A DNA stretch of 50,298 nucleotides from Oxalobacteraceae bacterium. GTDB taxonomy: Bacteria; Pseudomonadota; Gammaproteobacteria; Burkholderiales; Burkholderiaceae_D. The stretch covers positions 1 through 50,298 of the forward strand of contig JAHFQV010000005.1 in NCBI GenBank assembly GCA_023259175.1, given 5' to 3'. A model generated the notes under the pieces. That model was not told where the DNA came from, did no database searches, and worked only from the letters and a program-made list of their open reading frames with translations. Both the position numbers and the translations under genes were made by a program. Below, one piece after another: positions 33,434-41,675 of the stretch (the stretch's first letter is position 1; each line of letters starts with the position of its first letter).

Positions 33434-34627
33434 ATGAAGATCGAACCGGAAATTCTACAATTTCAAACCCAGTTACAAAGCTTAAGGCGTGACATTCACG
33501 CTCATCCCGAACTGAGTTTTGAGGAATATCGCACCAGTGACTTGGTCGCCAATCAATTAAGCGCTTGGTCCATTCCCATCATACGTGGCCTAGGCGGAAC
33601 AGGGGTGGTCGGCGTTTTAAAGTCGGGCAGCAGTGCGCGCGCGATAGGCTTAAGGGCGGATATGGATGCCCTGCCCATGCAAGAATTTAATCAATTTTCC
33701 CATACCTCGCAACATGCCGGAAAAATGCACGCATGTGGACATGATGGGCATGTCGCGATGTTGCTAGGCGCGGCACATCAGCTCGCACAGACCATGGATT
33801 TTGATGGTACGGTTTATTTTATTTTTCAGCCTGCCGAAGAAGGTGGTGGTGGTGCGGCACGGATGATCGCGGACGGCTTGTTCGAGAAATGTCCCATGGA
33901 GGCGGTGTTTGGCATGCACAACTGGCCGGGTTTGCCGGTCGGCAGTTTTGCCGTGCGCCATGGTGGCATGATGGCCTCTTCGAATGAATTTGAAGTGACG
34001 GTGTGCGGTAAAGGTGCGCACGCTGCGCAACCACAAAACGCAATTGACCCTATCATGATCGCCGTACAGATTGCGCAATCTTGGCAAACGATCGTCACGC
34101 GTAATCTCAATCCGCTTGATCCGGCCGTACTCTCGATTACACAAATTCACGCTGGTAGCGCGACCAACGTGATTCCTGACAGCGCTAGCCTGATCGGTAC
34201 GGTGCGAACTTTCAGTCATAGCGCGCTCGACGTGCTGGAAAGTCGCATGGAAAAAATCGCACATAGCACCGCCGCAGCCTTTGATGCCAAGCTCGACTTT
34301 TCTTTTAAACGAAATTATCCACCTTTGGTCAATCACGAACAGGAAACCGAATTTGCGCTGGGTGTTTTGCGTAATCTGGTCGATTCATCACAAATTATTT
34401 TCCCAGTCGAGCCCACGATGGGTGCCGAAGATTTTGCCTTCATGCTGCAGGAAAAACCGGGCTGCTACATTTTTATTGGTAACGGTGAAGGCGATCATCG
34501 CAGTCAAGGGCATGGTTTGGGTCCCTGTAATTTGCATAATCCCAGTTACGATTTCAATGATGCTTTATTGCCTTTGGGGACGCAGTATTGGTGTAGTCTA
34601 GCGCGTCAATATTTGAATGGAGCTTGA
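33434..34627 (+). CDS. M20D-family amidohydrolase (hippurate hydrolase-like)
   Basis: A 397-residue protein. The first domain has RRDIHAHPELSFEE, GLRADMDALPM, MHACGHDGHVAMLLGAA and PAEEGGGGAA, which carry the di-metal ligands. A dimerisation/lid domain (about 185-300) has HAAQPQNAIDP, and the C-terminal half has MGAEDFAFM and the HNPSYDFND histidine. Members remove acyl groups from amino acids or auxin-type amides. GGAG lies 6 bases before the ATG at 33434; a GTG at 33422 is less likely. No signal peptide is present. It is followed closely by the phosphatase-like gene. The exact acyl-amino acid is unknown. Confidence 0.87.
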   Translation: MKIEPEILQFQTQLQSLRRDIHAHPELSFEEYRTSDLVANQLSAWSIPIIRGLGGTGVVGVLKSGSSARAIGLRADMDALPMQEFNQFSHTSQHAGKMHACGHDGHVAMLLGAAHQLAQTMDFDGTVYFIFQPAEEGGGGAARMIADGLFEKCPMEAVFGMHNWPGLPVGSFAVRHGGMMASSNEFEVTVCGKGAHAAQPQNAIDPIMIAVQIAQSWQTIVTRNLNPLDPAVLSITQIHAGSATNVIPDSASLIGTVRTFSHSALDVLESRMEKIAHSTAAAFDAKLDFSFKRNYPPLVNHEQETEFALGVLRNLVDSSQIIFPVEPTMGAEDFAFMLQEKPGCYIFIGNGEGDHRSQGHGLGPCNLHNPSYDFNDALLPLGTQYWCSLARQYLNGA

Positions 34628-34629
34628 GC

Positions 34630-35175
34630 ATGGGTATGAGTACCTTGGTCAGAAACCTAGCCCTAGTGGCTGGTTTGTCTTTCCTCACGTCGACACTGGC
34701 GGCACAAGAAAATAAAATCGATGCGCCAAATGTCGTTGCAATCTCGCCAAGCTTAACGACTTCGGGGCAACCCACGGCTCAAGCTTTAGCGCATCTGAAA
34801 GAACAAGCTTACGAGGCGGTGATTTATCTCGCACCGCCTACAGTGTCGGATGCAGTCAAAGAAGAGTCCGTCCTGCTCGCCAAGCAAGGCATAGAATTCA
34901 TCAATATTCCCATCGTTTTTAGTTCACCCAGTGAAGCCGATTTTCAAGAATTTGTCAGGCATATGCAGCGCCTTGGACAACGCAAAATATTGGTGCACTG
35001 CCAGATCAATATGCGGGCTTCTAGCATGGTGTTTTTGTACCGCAGTATTATCCTCAAAGACGCGCCCGATAAAGCCTACGAATCGGTGATACGGGTTTGG
35101 TCACCCCAAGGCGCTTGGCGTGAATTGATTACGGCGCAACTGCGCAAACATGAGATTGAGTTCAAGCCGTATTAG
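34630..35175 (+). CDS. Secreted tyrosine/dual-specificity phosphatase-like protein
   Basis: A 181-residue protein with a signal peptide (LVRNLALVAGLSFLTSTLAA/QEN). A cradle-loop phosphatase fold follows, with AISPSLTTSGQPTAQAL and the active-site loop ILVHCQINMRASSMVFLY, which has the C-x5-R signature ending in S-type residues. Related proteins occur as beta-lactamase-hydrolase-like or DSP-type phosphatases. GGAG is 7 bases upstream of the ATG at 34630, directly after the amidohydrolase stop. It would act in the periplasm, which is unusual for a phosphatase of this class. The substrate is unknown. Confidence 0.78.
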   Translation: MGMSTLVRNLALVAGLSFLTSTLAAQENKIDAPNVVAISPSLTTSGQPTAQALAHLKEQAYEAVIYLAPPTVSDAVKEESVLLAKQGIEFINIPIVFSSPSEADFQEFVRHMQRLGQRKILVHCQINMRASSMVFLYRSIILKDAPDKAYESVIRVWSPQGAWRELITAQLRKHEIEFKPY

Positions 35176-35298
35176 ACCGAAGTTCTCTCTTCGCTCTTCC
35201 TGACAAATGTCACGCCAATAAAGTGGCAATTTACTCTTAAAAAAGATTTTGCGCTTAAGCATAATCACTCCACCGTTCACCCACCGATGGAGTTAATA

Positions 35299-37119
35299 AT
35301 GAAGTCCACATCTGTTTTGAAATTTGCTTTCGGCTGTTTGAGTTTGATAGGCAGCCTGTACGCGCAGGCCGATCAATCCACTTACCTGATACAAAACGTT
35401 CGTGTTTTTGATGGCGAACATATCCTCAGCAAGCAACAAGTTTTGATCAAGCTCGGTAAGATTCAAGACTTGAACTTTAAGGGGAAAATTAGCGCAGATA
35501 TGAAGTTAATTGAGGGACGCGGTCGTACCCTACTGCCCGGTTTGATGGATGCGCATGTCCATGCTTTTAAAGACCAAGATTTACCCTTGCTCTACGGTGT
35601 CACGACGCAAATTGATATGTTTAGCGCGGTTTCACAGATGCAGGAAATGAATAAGCGCATGGCACAGCACGATAATTTTCAAAACCCTGATTTGATTTCG
35701 GCCGGCACACTGGCCACAGCACCGGGTGGACATGGCACCGAATACGGCATGAAAATCGAAACTTTAACAGCACCCGATCAAGCGCAAGCATGGGTCGATA
35801 AGCGTATTGCTGAAGGCTCGCATTTCATTAAAATCGTGATGGAAAAAGGCGGTTCTTTCGGGCGTTTTAATACCCTTGATCTGGCCACCGTAAAAGCGCT
35901 GATTGATGCGGCCCATGCACGACATAAACTCGCTGTGGTGCATATTGGAAGTTACGAAGATGCCGTTGATGCTTTGGAAGCGGGTGCGGATGGCCTAGTT
36001 CATCTCTTCATCGGCAAAGATTTAAGTGAGGCGCAAATTAGCCGCTTTGTGCAGTTGGCGCGGGAAAAGAAAGCCTTTGTGATCCCCACCTTTAGTGTCT
36101 TGGAAAGCATGGCGGGCGTGAAGCCAAAAGAAGCGCAGCAAGACGTGAACCTGATGGCGCTATTGGATACGGCGCAGGCACAGATACTCAACGCCACTTA
36201 CGGCAGCACTGAAAAAAGCGAATTGCTCAACGCACCCATGCGTTTGACGGCGGCTCTGGCCCAAGCGGGCGTGCCTATCCTAGCAGGAACGGATGCGGGT
36301 AATAACGGCACCCAGTTTGGTATTAGTCTGCAACATGAATTGGCGGTGCTGGTTAAGGCGGGGCTTACGCCTTTGGCGGCTTTGCGTGCGGCGACCGCGG
36401 CACCCGCACAGGCCTTTCATTTGGATGACAGAGGACGTATCGCTGTGGGGAAAAAAGCGGATTTACTCTTAGTCGAAGGTGAGCCAGACCACGATATTTT
36501 AGCGACTCGGCATATCGTCGAAATTTGGAAAGACGGCCATGCAGTTTCGCCCCTACGTGAAGAGAAATTGCAAAAAGTACGGGAACAAAAGCAAAAAAAA
36601 TCAACGGGTGTGGCGCTTCCAGAAAACGGTCGCATCAGTGACTTTAGCGCCGACAAACTCGCCAGTCCCTTTGGTTCTGGGTGGATGATGTCGAGTGATA
36701 GTGTGGTCGGCGGCAAGTCGGATGTGCATTGGAGTTTGGCAGATCAAACGGAGCAAGGCGACCAAGCAATTTTGATTCAAGCAAAAGTGCGCAGTGGCTT
36801 TTCTTTTCCTTGGGCGGGTCTGGCATTTTACGCCGGGGTTCAGCCTATGCAAACGGCAGACCTGAGTGCGGCAAACACCCTCAAATTTAAAGTAAAAGGA
36901 GATGGCAAAAATTATCGTGTTGCGATCAATGTTGAAGGCTCGTATATCCCACTCATGCAGACTTTTAATACGACCGATCAGTGGCAAGAAGTGAGCATTC
37001 CCTTTGCACGCTTTAGTGGAATGGACCCGCGTTTGATTACCGTGATCGCGTTTAATGCGGGACCAGAAGAGGGTGATTATGCATTTCAAATTGCCGATGT
37101 GCGTTTGCTGAAAGAATAG
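35299..37119 (+). CDS. Secreted amidohydrolase fused to a C-terminal CIA30 domain
   Basis: A 606-residue protein with a signal peptide (MKSTSVLKFAFGCLSLIGSLYAQA). The amidohydrolase domain (about 25-415) has LLPGLMDAHVHAF with the HxH metal pair, lysine in HFIKIVM, histidines in VVHIGSY and LVHLFIG, and ILAGTDAGN with the catalytic aspartate. A charged linker (EEKLQKVREQKQKKS) leads to a beta-sandwich CIA30 domain (about 440-600; DFSADKLASPFGSGWMMSSDSVVGG to FQIADVRLLKE). GGAG lies 6 bases before the ATG chosen. The fusion suggests a hydrolase with an added binding module acting in the periplasm. The substrate is unknown. Confidence 0.85.
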   Translation: MKSTSVLKFAFGCLSLIGSLYAQADQSTYLIQNVRVFDGEHILSKQQVLIKLGKIQDLNFKGKISADMKLIEGRGRTLLPGLMDAHVHAFKDQDLPLLYGVTTQIDMFSAVSQMQEMNKRMAQHDNFQNPDLISAGTLATAPGGHGTEYGMKIETLTAPDQAQAWVDKRIAEGSHFIKIVMEKGGSFGRFNTLDLATVKALIDAAHARHKLAVVHIGSYEDAVDALEAGADGLVHLFIGKDLSEAQISRFVQLAREKKAFVIPTFSVLESMAGVKPKEAQQDVNLMALLDTAQAQILNATYGSTEKSELLNAPMRLTAALAQAGVPILAGTDAGNNGTQFGISLQHELAVLVKAGLTPLAALRAATAAPAQAFHLDDRGRIAVGKKADLLLVEGEPDHDILATRHIVEIWKDGHAVSPLREEKLQKVREQKQKKSTGVALPENGRISDFSADKLASPFGSGWMMSSDSVVGGKSDVHWSLADQTEQGDQAILIQAKVRSGFSFPWAGLAFYAGVQPMQTADLSAANTLKFKVKGDGKNYRVAINVEGSYIPLMQTFNTTDQWQEVSIPFARFSGMDPRLITVIAFNAGPEEGDYAFQIADVRLLKE

Positions 37120-37141
37120 GTTCTGCGGCTCGTACCGACAT

Positions 37142-37262
37142 AAAAACCACTCAACACAGAGGCACAGAGACACTGAGGAAAAACGAGAGAAGTGCGTATT
37201 GGTCTTGGGTTTCTCTGTGTCTCTGCTGGCAGCATGGTGCTGCTCAATGTTGAGCGGTTTTG
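37142..37262. repeat. About 120-bp imperfect inverted repeat with CAGAGGCACAGAGACAC-type core
   Basis: AAAACCACTCAACA at the left (from 37143) pairs with the reverse complement of the right end (AAAACCGCTCAACA, to 37261). CAGAGACACTGAGGAAA pairs similarly with the reverse complement of TTTCTCTGTGTCTCTG (37210-37225). The right arm carries an extra perfect stem GCAGCA/TGCTGC around TGG. The same core as an 18-mer recurs with four changes at 2240-2257. Sequences of this kind are widespread in bacterial intergenic DNA; I recall them near GxxExxY protein genes but none is present here. Non-coding, probably a non-autonomous palindromic element. Confidence 0.6.
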
Positions 37263-37345
37263 GGTTCTAGCTATCTCGATAGAAGTGAAATTCCCGTTTA
37301 TACTTGAGGCTGAGTTAGCCAACAATAGTCAGAAAAAAGACATAA

Positions 37346-38470
37346 ATGATGCAATTGATTAAGCAAATGATGCAGGCATCTTGGCTACCTTCACGTTATG
37401 GTAAGGCACCTTATTTTTGGCTCATGTCCTTCGTGATGTTCGCGTGGAAGTATTACTATTTACCGCCCAGCACGCTTGAATTGTCGCTCTTGGCTTTGAG
37501 CTTTTTGTTTTTCATCCCACTGTATTTGTACAGCTTTTGGGTGCACGACTGGCGGGCTTTTTTATGTATCGCGATCACCTGTGCTTTGGGTTTGGTGTGG
37601 GCCAATTACAATTATGGGAGTTCAAGTTTCATCATCTTTGCGGCGACTATGTGCGCGCGTTTTCCCAATCAAAAGCAGGCCTATTGGAGTTTTTTGGCCG
37701 TATTCGCTGCGGTCATTGTAGGCGCTGTTCTTTTTCATTTCGAAACCTTTTTTTGGGTGCCCGCCTTAATTTTTAGTGTGCCCAGTAGTGTCGGTGCTTT
37801 GATGGCGGAAAATGCTGCGCGTGCCAATCAGAAATTATTTCGCAAGCAGGAAGAAATCGAACATCTCGCTTCACTCGCCGAACGGGAACGGATTGCGCGC
37901 GACTTGCATGATTTGCTGGGGCATACTTTGTCCGTCATCACGCTCAAGGCGGAATTGGCGCGCAAATTGTTTGAGCGCGATCACGAGGCCTGCCGCAAGG
38001 AAATTAGCGAGATAGAGCAAACAGCGCGCGAGGCTTTGGCTCAAGTGCGGTCGGCAGTCTTGGGTTATCGTGACACGGGATTGGTGTATGAATTAAGAAA
38101 TGCGCACAATACGCTTGAGACTGCGCGCGTAGAATTCTTGAGTGAACTTGAAATTGAAAAATTACCACCTGCAATCGAAAATGTCCTCGCCTTGGCATTG
38201 CGAGAAGCCATTACCAATATCATTCGACATTCGCAAGCAACCCGTTGTGAAGTGTCGATTATTGCCCAAGAAAATAATGTGCGTTTGCGAATTGCAGACA
38301 ATGGTTTCCCGCAGCATTTGGACAAGGCATTGAGCCTACGTAAAGGAAATGGCCTCAGCGGTATGAATGAAAGAGTGAGCGCCCTACATGGAAACTTTAA
38401 TGTACATATTGATGGAGGAGTTGTGATTGAAATTGAACTTCCCCTGCCCCTTAGTGCAAAGGTGGCGTGA
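37346..38470 (+). CDS. DesK-like sensor histidine kinase
   Basis: A 374-residue protein with five to six membrane helices in the first 155 residues and a coiled-coil linker (AARANQKLFRKQEEIEHLASLAE). A HisKA_3 dimerisation domain with His188 in ARDLHDLLGHTLSVITLKAE follows, then an HATPase domain with N-box LREAITNIIRHSQAT and G-box GNGLSGMNERV. This is the architecture of DesK-type thermosensors. It forms a coupled pair with the NarL-type regulator (TGATG overlap). The sensed signal in this organism is not shown, though membrane state is plausible. Confidence 0.87.
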   Translation: MMQLIKQMMQASWLPSRYGKAPYFWLMSFVMFAWKYYYLPPSTLELSLLALSFLFFIPLYLYSFWVHDWRAFLCIAITCALGLVWANYNYGSSSFIIFAATMCARFPNQKQAYWSFLAVFAAVIVGAVLFHFETFFWVPALIFSVPSSVGALMAENAARANQKLFRKQEEIEHLASLAERERIARDLHDLLGHTLSVITLKAELARKLFERDHEACRKEISEIEQTAREALAQVRSAVLGYRDTGLVYELRNAHNTLETARVEFLSELEIEKLPPAIENVLALALREAITNIIRHSQATRCEVSIIAQENNVRLRIADNGFPQHLDKALSLRKGNGLSGMNERVSALHGNFNVHIDGGVVIEIELPLPLSAKVA

Positions 38471-39075
38471 TGATCAAAATATTGATAGCTGAAGATCAGA
38501 TGATGGTATCGGGGGCTTTGGCAGCATTGCTAAAGCTGGAAGGTGATATTGAGGTTTTAGCGCTGACAAGAAATGGCAAAGAGGCCTTGGAATTTGTCCA
38601 AAGTAATGCGGTCGATGTGCTCATTACTGACATTGAAATGCCGATTATGACTGGGCTAGAGTTGGCGGCCGCAATTAGCGAAAAACAGCTAGCGTGTAAG
38701 CTGATTGTGCTCACGACTTTTGCCCGTAGCGGCTATTTGCGACGCGCCTTGGCCTGCGGCGTTCGCGGTTACATGCTCAAGGACGCGCCAGCGGAAGAAT
38801 TGGCCAAAGCGATACGCACAGTCCACGCCGGTGGGCGCGCCATTGCGCCGGAATTAGCACTGGAAAGTTGGAGCGGACAACAAGATCCCTTGAGCGAACG
38901 AGAACGTCAGGTTTTGCGTCTTGCGGGAACCGGTTCTAGTGGTGCGGAGATCGCAAAGATCATGCATTTATCGGAGGGTACGGTGCGTAATTATTTGTCC
39001 GAAGCGATTAGTAAGTTGAATGCAAAAAATCGCGTCGAAGCTTTTCGTTTAGCGCGTGATCAGGGGTGGTTATGA
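38470..39075 (+). CDS. DesR-like NarL/LuxR-family response regulator
   Basis: A 201-residue protein with a receiver domain (D9-containing acidic pocket, D54 in LITDIEMPIMTG, lysine in MLKDAP). A C-terminal LuxR-type helix-turn-helix follows (about 140-200; LSERERQVLRLAGTGSSGAEIAKIMHLSEGTVRNYLS). The ATG overlaps the kinase stop as TGATG. It is probably activated by the DesK-like kinase and binds DNA as a dimer. No desaturase gene is nearby, so the regulon is unknown. Confidence 0.88.
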   Translation: MIKILIAEDQMMVSGALAALLKLEGDIEVLALTRNGKEALEFVQSNAVDVLITDIEMPIMTGLELAAAISEKQLACKLIVLTTFARSGYLRRALACGVRGYMLKDAPAEELAKAIRTVHAGGRAIAPELALESWSGQQDPLSERERQVLRLAGTGSSGAEIAKIMHLSEGTVRNYLSEAISKLNAKNRVEAFRLARDQGWL

Positions 39076-39596
39076 TATCTACTGCGCTTGAATTGCGTTT
39101 AGTCGCTCAGGATGACGCGCCGGAATTGCTCGCCTTTGAAAATCGTAATCGGACGTTTTTTGAGTCTTGGGTCAATGCGCGTCCGGCAGAATTTTATTCC
39201 GAAGCAGGCGTGGCATTGGCGATAGCGCATGCGCAAAAAATGGCGGCGCAAGACCAAGCTTATCAATACTTGGTTCGCGATGCGAGTGGCTTGATCGGTC
39301 GGGTTAATTTAACGCAAGTAAAACGCGAACACTATCAAGCCGCGACTTTGGGTTATCGCGTCGGGCAGGAAATGAATGGTAAAGGGTATGCCAAGGCGAT
39401 GGTTGCAGCGGCATTGCAAAGGGCGTTCGGTGAGCATCACTTGGCACGGATAGAGGCCACAGCGCGTCCAGAAAATCTCGCTTCCGCACATGTTTTACGG
39501 GCAAATGGGTTTACTCAATTCGGCCATTCTAAGCGTTGTTTTACGCTGCATGGTGTTTGCTATGACTTACTGTATTTTGAGGCGCATGCGCGGTAA
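39072..39596 (+). CDS. GNAT acetyltransferase, RimJ/RimL-like
   Basis: A 174-residue single-domain GNAT protein. Its acetyl-CoA loop lies in LGYRVGQEMNGKGYAKAMVAAALQRAF, the typical QxxGxG/A region. The C-terminal ARPENLASAHVLRANGFTQFG is the conserved RimJ/RimL signature. It likely N-acetylates a protein or small amine in the cytoplasm. The ATG at 39072 overlaps the regulator stop, with AGGGG just upstream. It is followed by a strong bidirectional terminator. Confidence 0.85.
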   Translation: MISTALELRLVAQDDAPELLAFENRNRTFFESWVNARPAEFYSEAGVALAIAHAQKMAAQDQAYQYLVRDASGLIGRVNLTQVKREHYQAATLGYRVGQEMNGKGYAKAMVAAALQRAFGEHHLARIEATARPENLASAHVLRANGFTQFGHSKRCFTLHGVCYDLLYFEAHAR

Positions 39597-39627
39597 ATTT
39601 TGCAGATTTCTGTCATGTAAATGGCAA

Positions 39628-39659
39628 AAAAAACGGCTCAAATACTTGAGCCGTTTTTT
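39628..39659. terminator. Bidirectional rho-independent terminator
   Basis: A-run plus ACGGCTCAA (through 39641) pairs with TTGAGCCGT plus T-run (39646-39659) around a 4-base loop. The stem is GC-rich and flanked by A and T tracts, so it can end both the GNAT transcript (plus) and the APC permease transcript (minus, stop 39683). Confidence 0.88.
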
Positions 39660-39682
39660 GTTCACGTCAGGTTCTCAAAGTA

Positions 39683-41236
39683 TCATTGAGTAAAGAGCTT
39701 CATAATTTGTGAGCCGAAAAAGTAGCCTATCGTCGCTAGGAAAATAAATACAGCGACGATTCTTTGTATTTGAATTTTCTTGGCGGCTTCCACATTTGAT
39801 TCTTTCCCTAGCAAGCTATTGTGGCGAGCGAAACCAAAATAAGCGCTTAGACCTAGCAAGGCCCAGATACAGAAATACTTAATGGTTGGGTCCCAGCCTA
39901 AGCTGATGAACAGGAGTGCGCAACCAGCTAAAGCCAAGGGACCTACTACCCAGACGAATGGTGTTTTGAAAGGACGCGCGCGGTTCGGTTGTGTTAGGCG
40001 CAAAATCATCACACCCAGTGCGACTATGAAGAAAGCGAACAAGGTACCTGAATTTGAAATATCCGCTAACACGCTCACTGGAAATACCGCCGAGAAGATT
40101 GCTACGACCACGCCAGTGACGATGGTGACTACGTGCGGTGTGTGGAAACGTGGATGCACTTTAGTGAATGCTTCGGGCATCATACCGTCGCGTGCCATCG
40201 TGAACAAAATACGGGTTTGACCGAAGATCATCATCAAAATGACCGAAGGCAAGGCCATAATGGCGGCAATACCGACTAAGTCGCCAATGCGGGCATAACC
40301 TAATTTACGCAGGATGAAAGCCAGTGGCTCTTTAGACTGGGATAATTCGCCACCAGGTTGTGCGCCAACTGAGCCGACTGCAGCGTAAGCGACCAATAGG
40401 TAGAACACGGTACAAATAGCCAGAGAACCGATCAAGCCTATCGGCAAATTACGATTGGGGTTTTTGGTTTCTTCAGCCGCAGTGGAGACAGCATCAAAGC
40501 CAACGTAGGCAAAAAAGATCGAAGCGGAGGCGCCGAGCACACCCACACCGGACAAAGGCGTACCCCAACCATTGGGCAACATAGGCTCAAAGTTTTTGGC
40601 ATCTACCGCAGGGAAAGCTAAAAATACGAAGGCAGTTAATGCGATGATTTTGATAATCACTAAAACTGCCGTGACTTTCGCACTCTTAGAAGTACCAATT
40701 ACCAATAGACCGGTGACGACCAGCGAAATCACAAAGGCAATCAGATTAAATGCACCGTGGGCTATGACACCGTCAGTACCGGTAATGGTATCCATTGGAC
40801 CGGCTGTCAAAGCCAAGGGCAGCCCCAAGTGATTTGCGCTCAAAAAACCATTGGCATAACCAGCCCAACCGACCGCAACTGCACCGGCCGCAATGGCGTA
40901 TTCCAAGATCAAAGCCCAGCCCACCATCCAAGCGATCAATTCGCCCAGTACAGCGTAGGAATAAGTGTAAGCGGAGCCTGAAACAGGCACCATCGCAGCG
41001 ATTTCAGCGTAGATGAGTGCTGTCAGGGCGCAGACAAAGCCGGCGATGATGAAGCTATACATCATGCCTGGGCCGGCTTTATTTGCCGCAACCGAAGTCA
41101 AGACGAAAATACCGGTACCGATAATGGCGCCGACACCCAACATCATTAGGTCAAACCAGCCGAGCTGACGTTTGAGCCCTTTCTTTTCCGCTGACTCTAA
41201 AATCTGGTCTAGCGATTTCACACGATCAAAAAACAT
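39683..41236 (-). CDS. APC-family amino acid permease, cationic amino acid transporter type
   Basis: A 517-residue inner-membrane protein with about 12 membrane helices. The first is MMLGVGAIIGTGIFVLT, the consensus substrate-binding GAIIGTGIF of APC carriers. SGSAYTYSYAVLGELIAW, FFAYVGFDAVSTAAEETKNP and SILVxMMI-like helices follow. It resembles YfnA/CAT permeases, which take up arginine, lysine or neutral amino acids by proton symport. The start at 41234-41236 is preferred because AAGGA lies 6-7 bases upstream; an in-frame ATG six codons earlier lacks this. It is a single gene. The substrate is not resolved. Confidence 0.87.
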   Translation of the reverse strand: MFFDRVKSLDQILESAEKKGLKRQLGWFDLMMLGVGAIIGTGIFVLTSVAANKAGPGMMYSFIIAGFVCALTALIYAEIAAMVPVSGSAYTYSYAVLGELIAWMVGWALILEYAIAAGAVAVGWAGYANGFLSANHLGLPLALTAGPMDTITGTDGVIAHGAFNLIAFVISLVVTGLLVIGTSKSAKVTAVLVIIKIIALTAFVFLAFPAVDAKNFEPMLPNGWGTPLSGVGVLGASASIFFAYVGFDAVSTAAEETKNPNRNLPIGLIGSLAICTVFYLLVAYAAVGSVGAQPGGELSQSKEPLAFILRKLGYARIGDLVGIAAIMALPSVILMMIFGQTRILFTMARDGMMPEAFTKVHPRFHTPHVVTIVTGVVVAIFSAVFPVSVLADISNSGTLFAFFIVALGVMILRLTQPNRARPFKTPFVWVVGPLALAGCALLFISLGWDPTIKYFCIWALLGLSAYFGFARHNSLLGKESNVEAAKKIQIQRIVAVFIFLATIGYFFGSQIMKLFTQ

Positions 41237-41675
41237 GGCGTTTCCTTCAGGCAATTACATATAAGTAGAACAGCGTTCGCGCCCGGTGAAGCCAAGCTGA
41301 AATTCTTGCTGCAGTTATTCCGAAGGCTAAGGATAAGTGCAGTGTGAATTAGCCAGGACTTCCCAGACACATTCTTGTAGTTCTCGTTGATCTTTTATTC
41401 CACTTTGGCTTACGCTTCCCTAGCCAAAGCAGGTCTATTTTGTCGAACCTGCGTAACATAAGCGATTTATAACTATGGAGTAAAGGGAAAAAAGCGAAAA
41501 CTACGTTTTTAAGGCAAATTTTTCGCACTGCATAGCAGCAAACTTGTCTATGTGGTATAGCAGTATCGTGACCGAGTGTGTCGCTCAACTTACGAACGGT
41601 CATCACCTTTGATTACACTTGGATTACAATCGACTCATGCTGAGAACGTTCTAATCCGAACAATAGGATCGTACT
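41237..41675. other. 439-bp intergenic region between divergent genes
   Basis: No gene is supported. The two short open frames inside have no ribosome site or family resemblance. It contains two adjacent hairpins at 41403-41452 and must carry the promoters for the permease and the TraB/GumN gene. Confidence 0.6.
41403..41452. repeat. Two abutting hairpins in the permease upstream region
   Basis: CTTTGGCT (41403-41410) pairs with AGCCAAAG (41422-41429) around 11 bases. GCAGGT (41429-41434) pairs with ACCTGC (41447-41452) around 12 bases. Neither is followed by a T-run on either strand, so a simple terminator is unlikely. A leader-RNA role for the permease, about 165 bases away on the minus strand, is possible but unproven. 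Confidence 0.4.

Noticed and set aside
33764-34336. Long minus-strand frame of 190 codons opposite the M20 amidohydrolase
   Set aside because: It is antisense to a clear enzyme gene and its His/Arg-rich product is typical of a shadow frame.
36601-37173. Minus-strand frame of 190 codons opposite the CIA30 domain
   Set aside because: It is antisense to a well-supported domain, with no family match.
41349-41606. Minus-strand open frame of 85 codons
   Set aside because: Composition is unlike neighbouring proteins, no ribosome site was seen, and it spans the twin hairpins.
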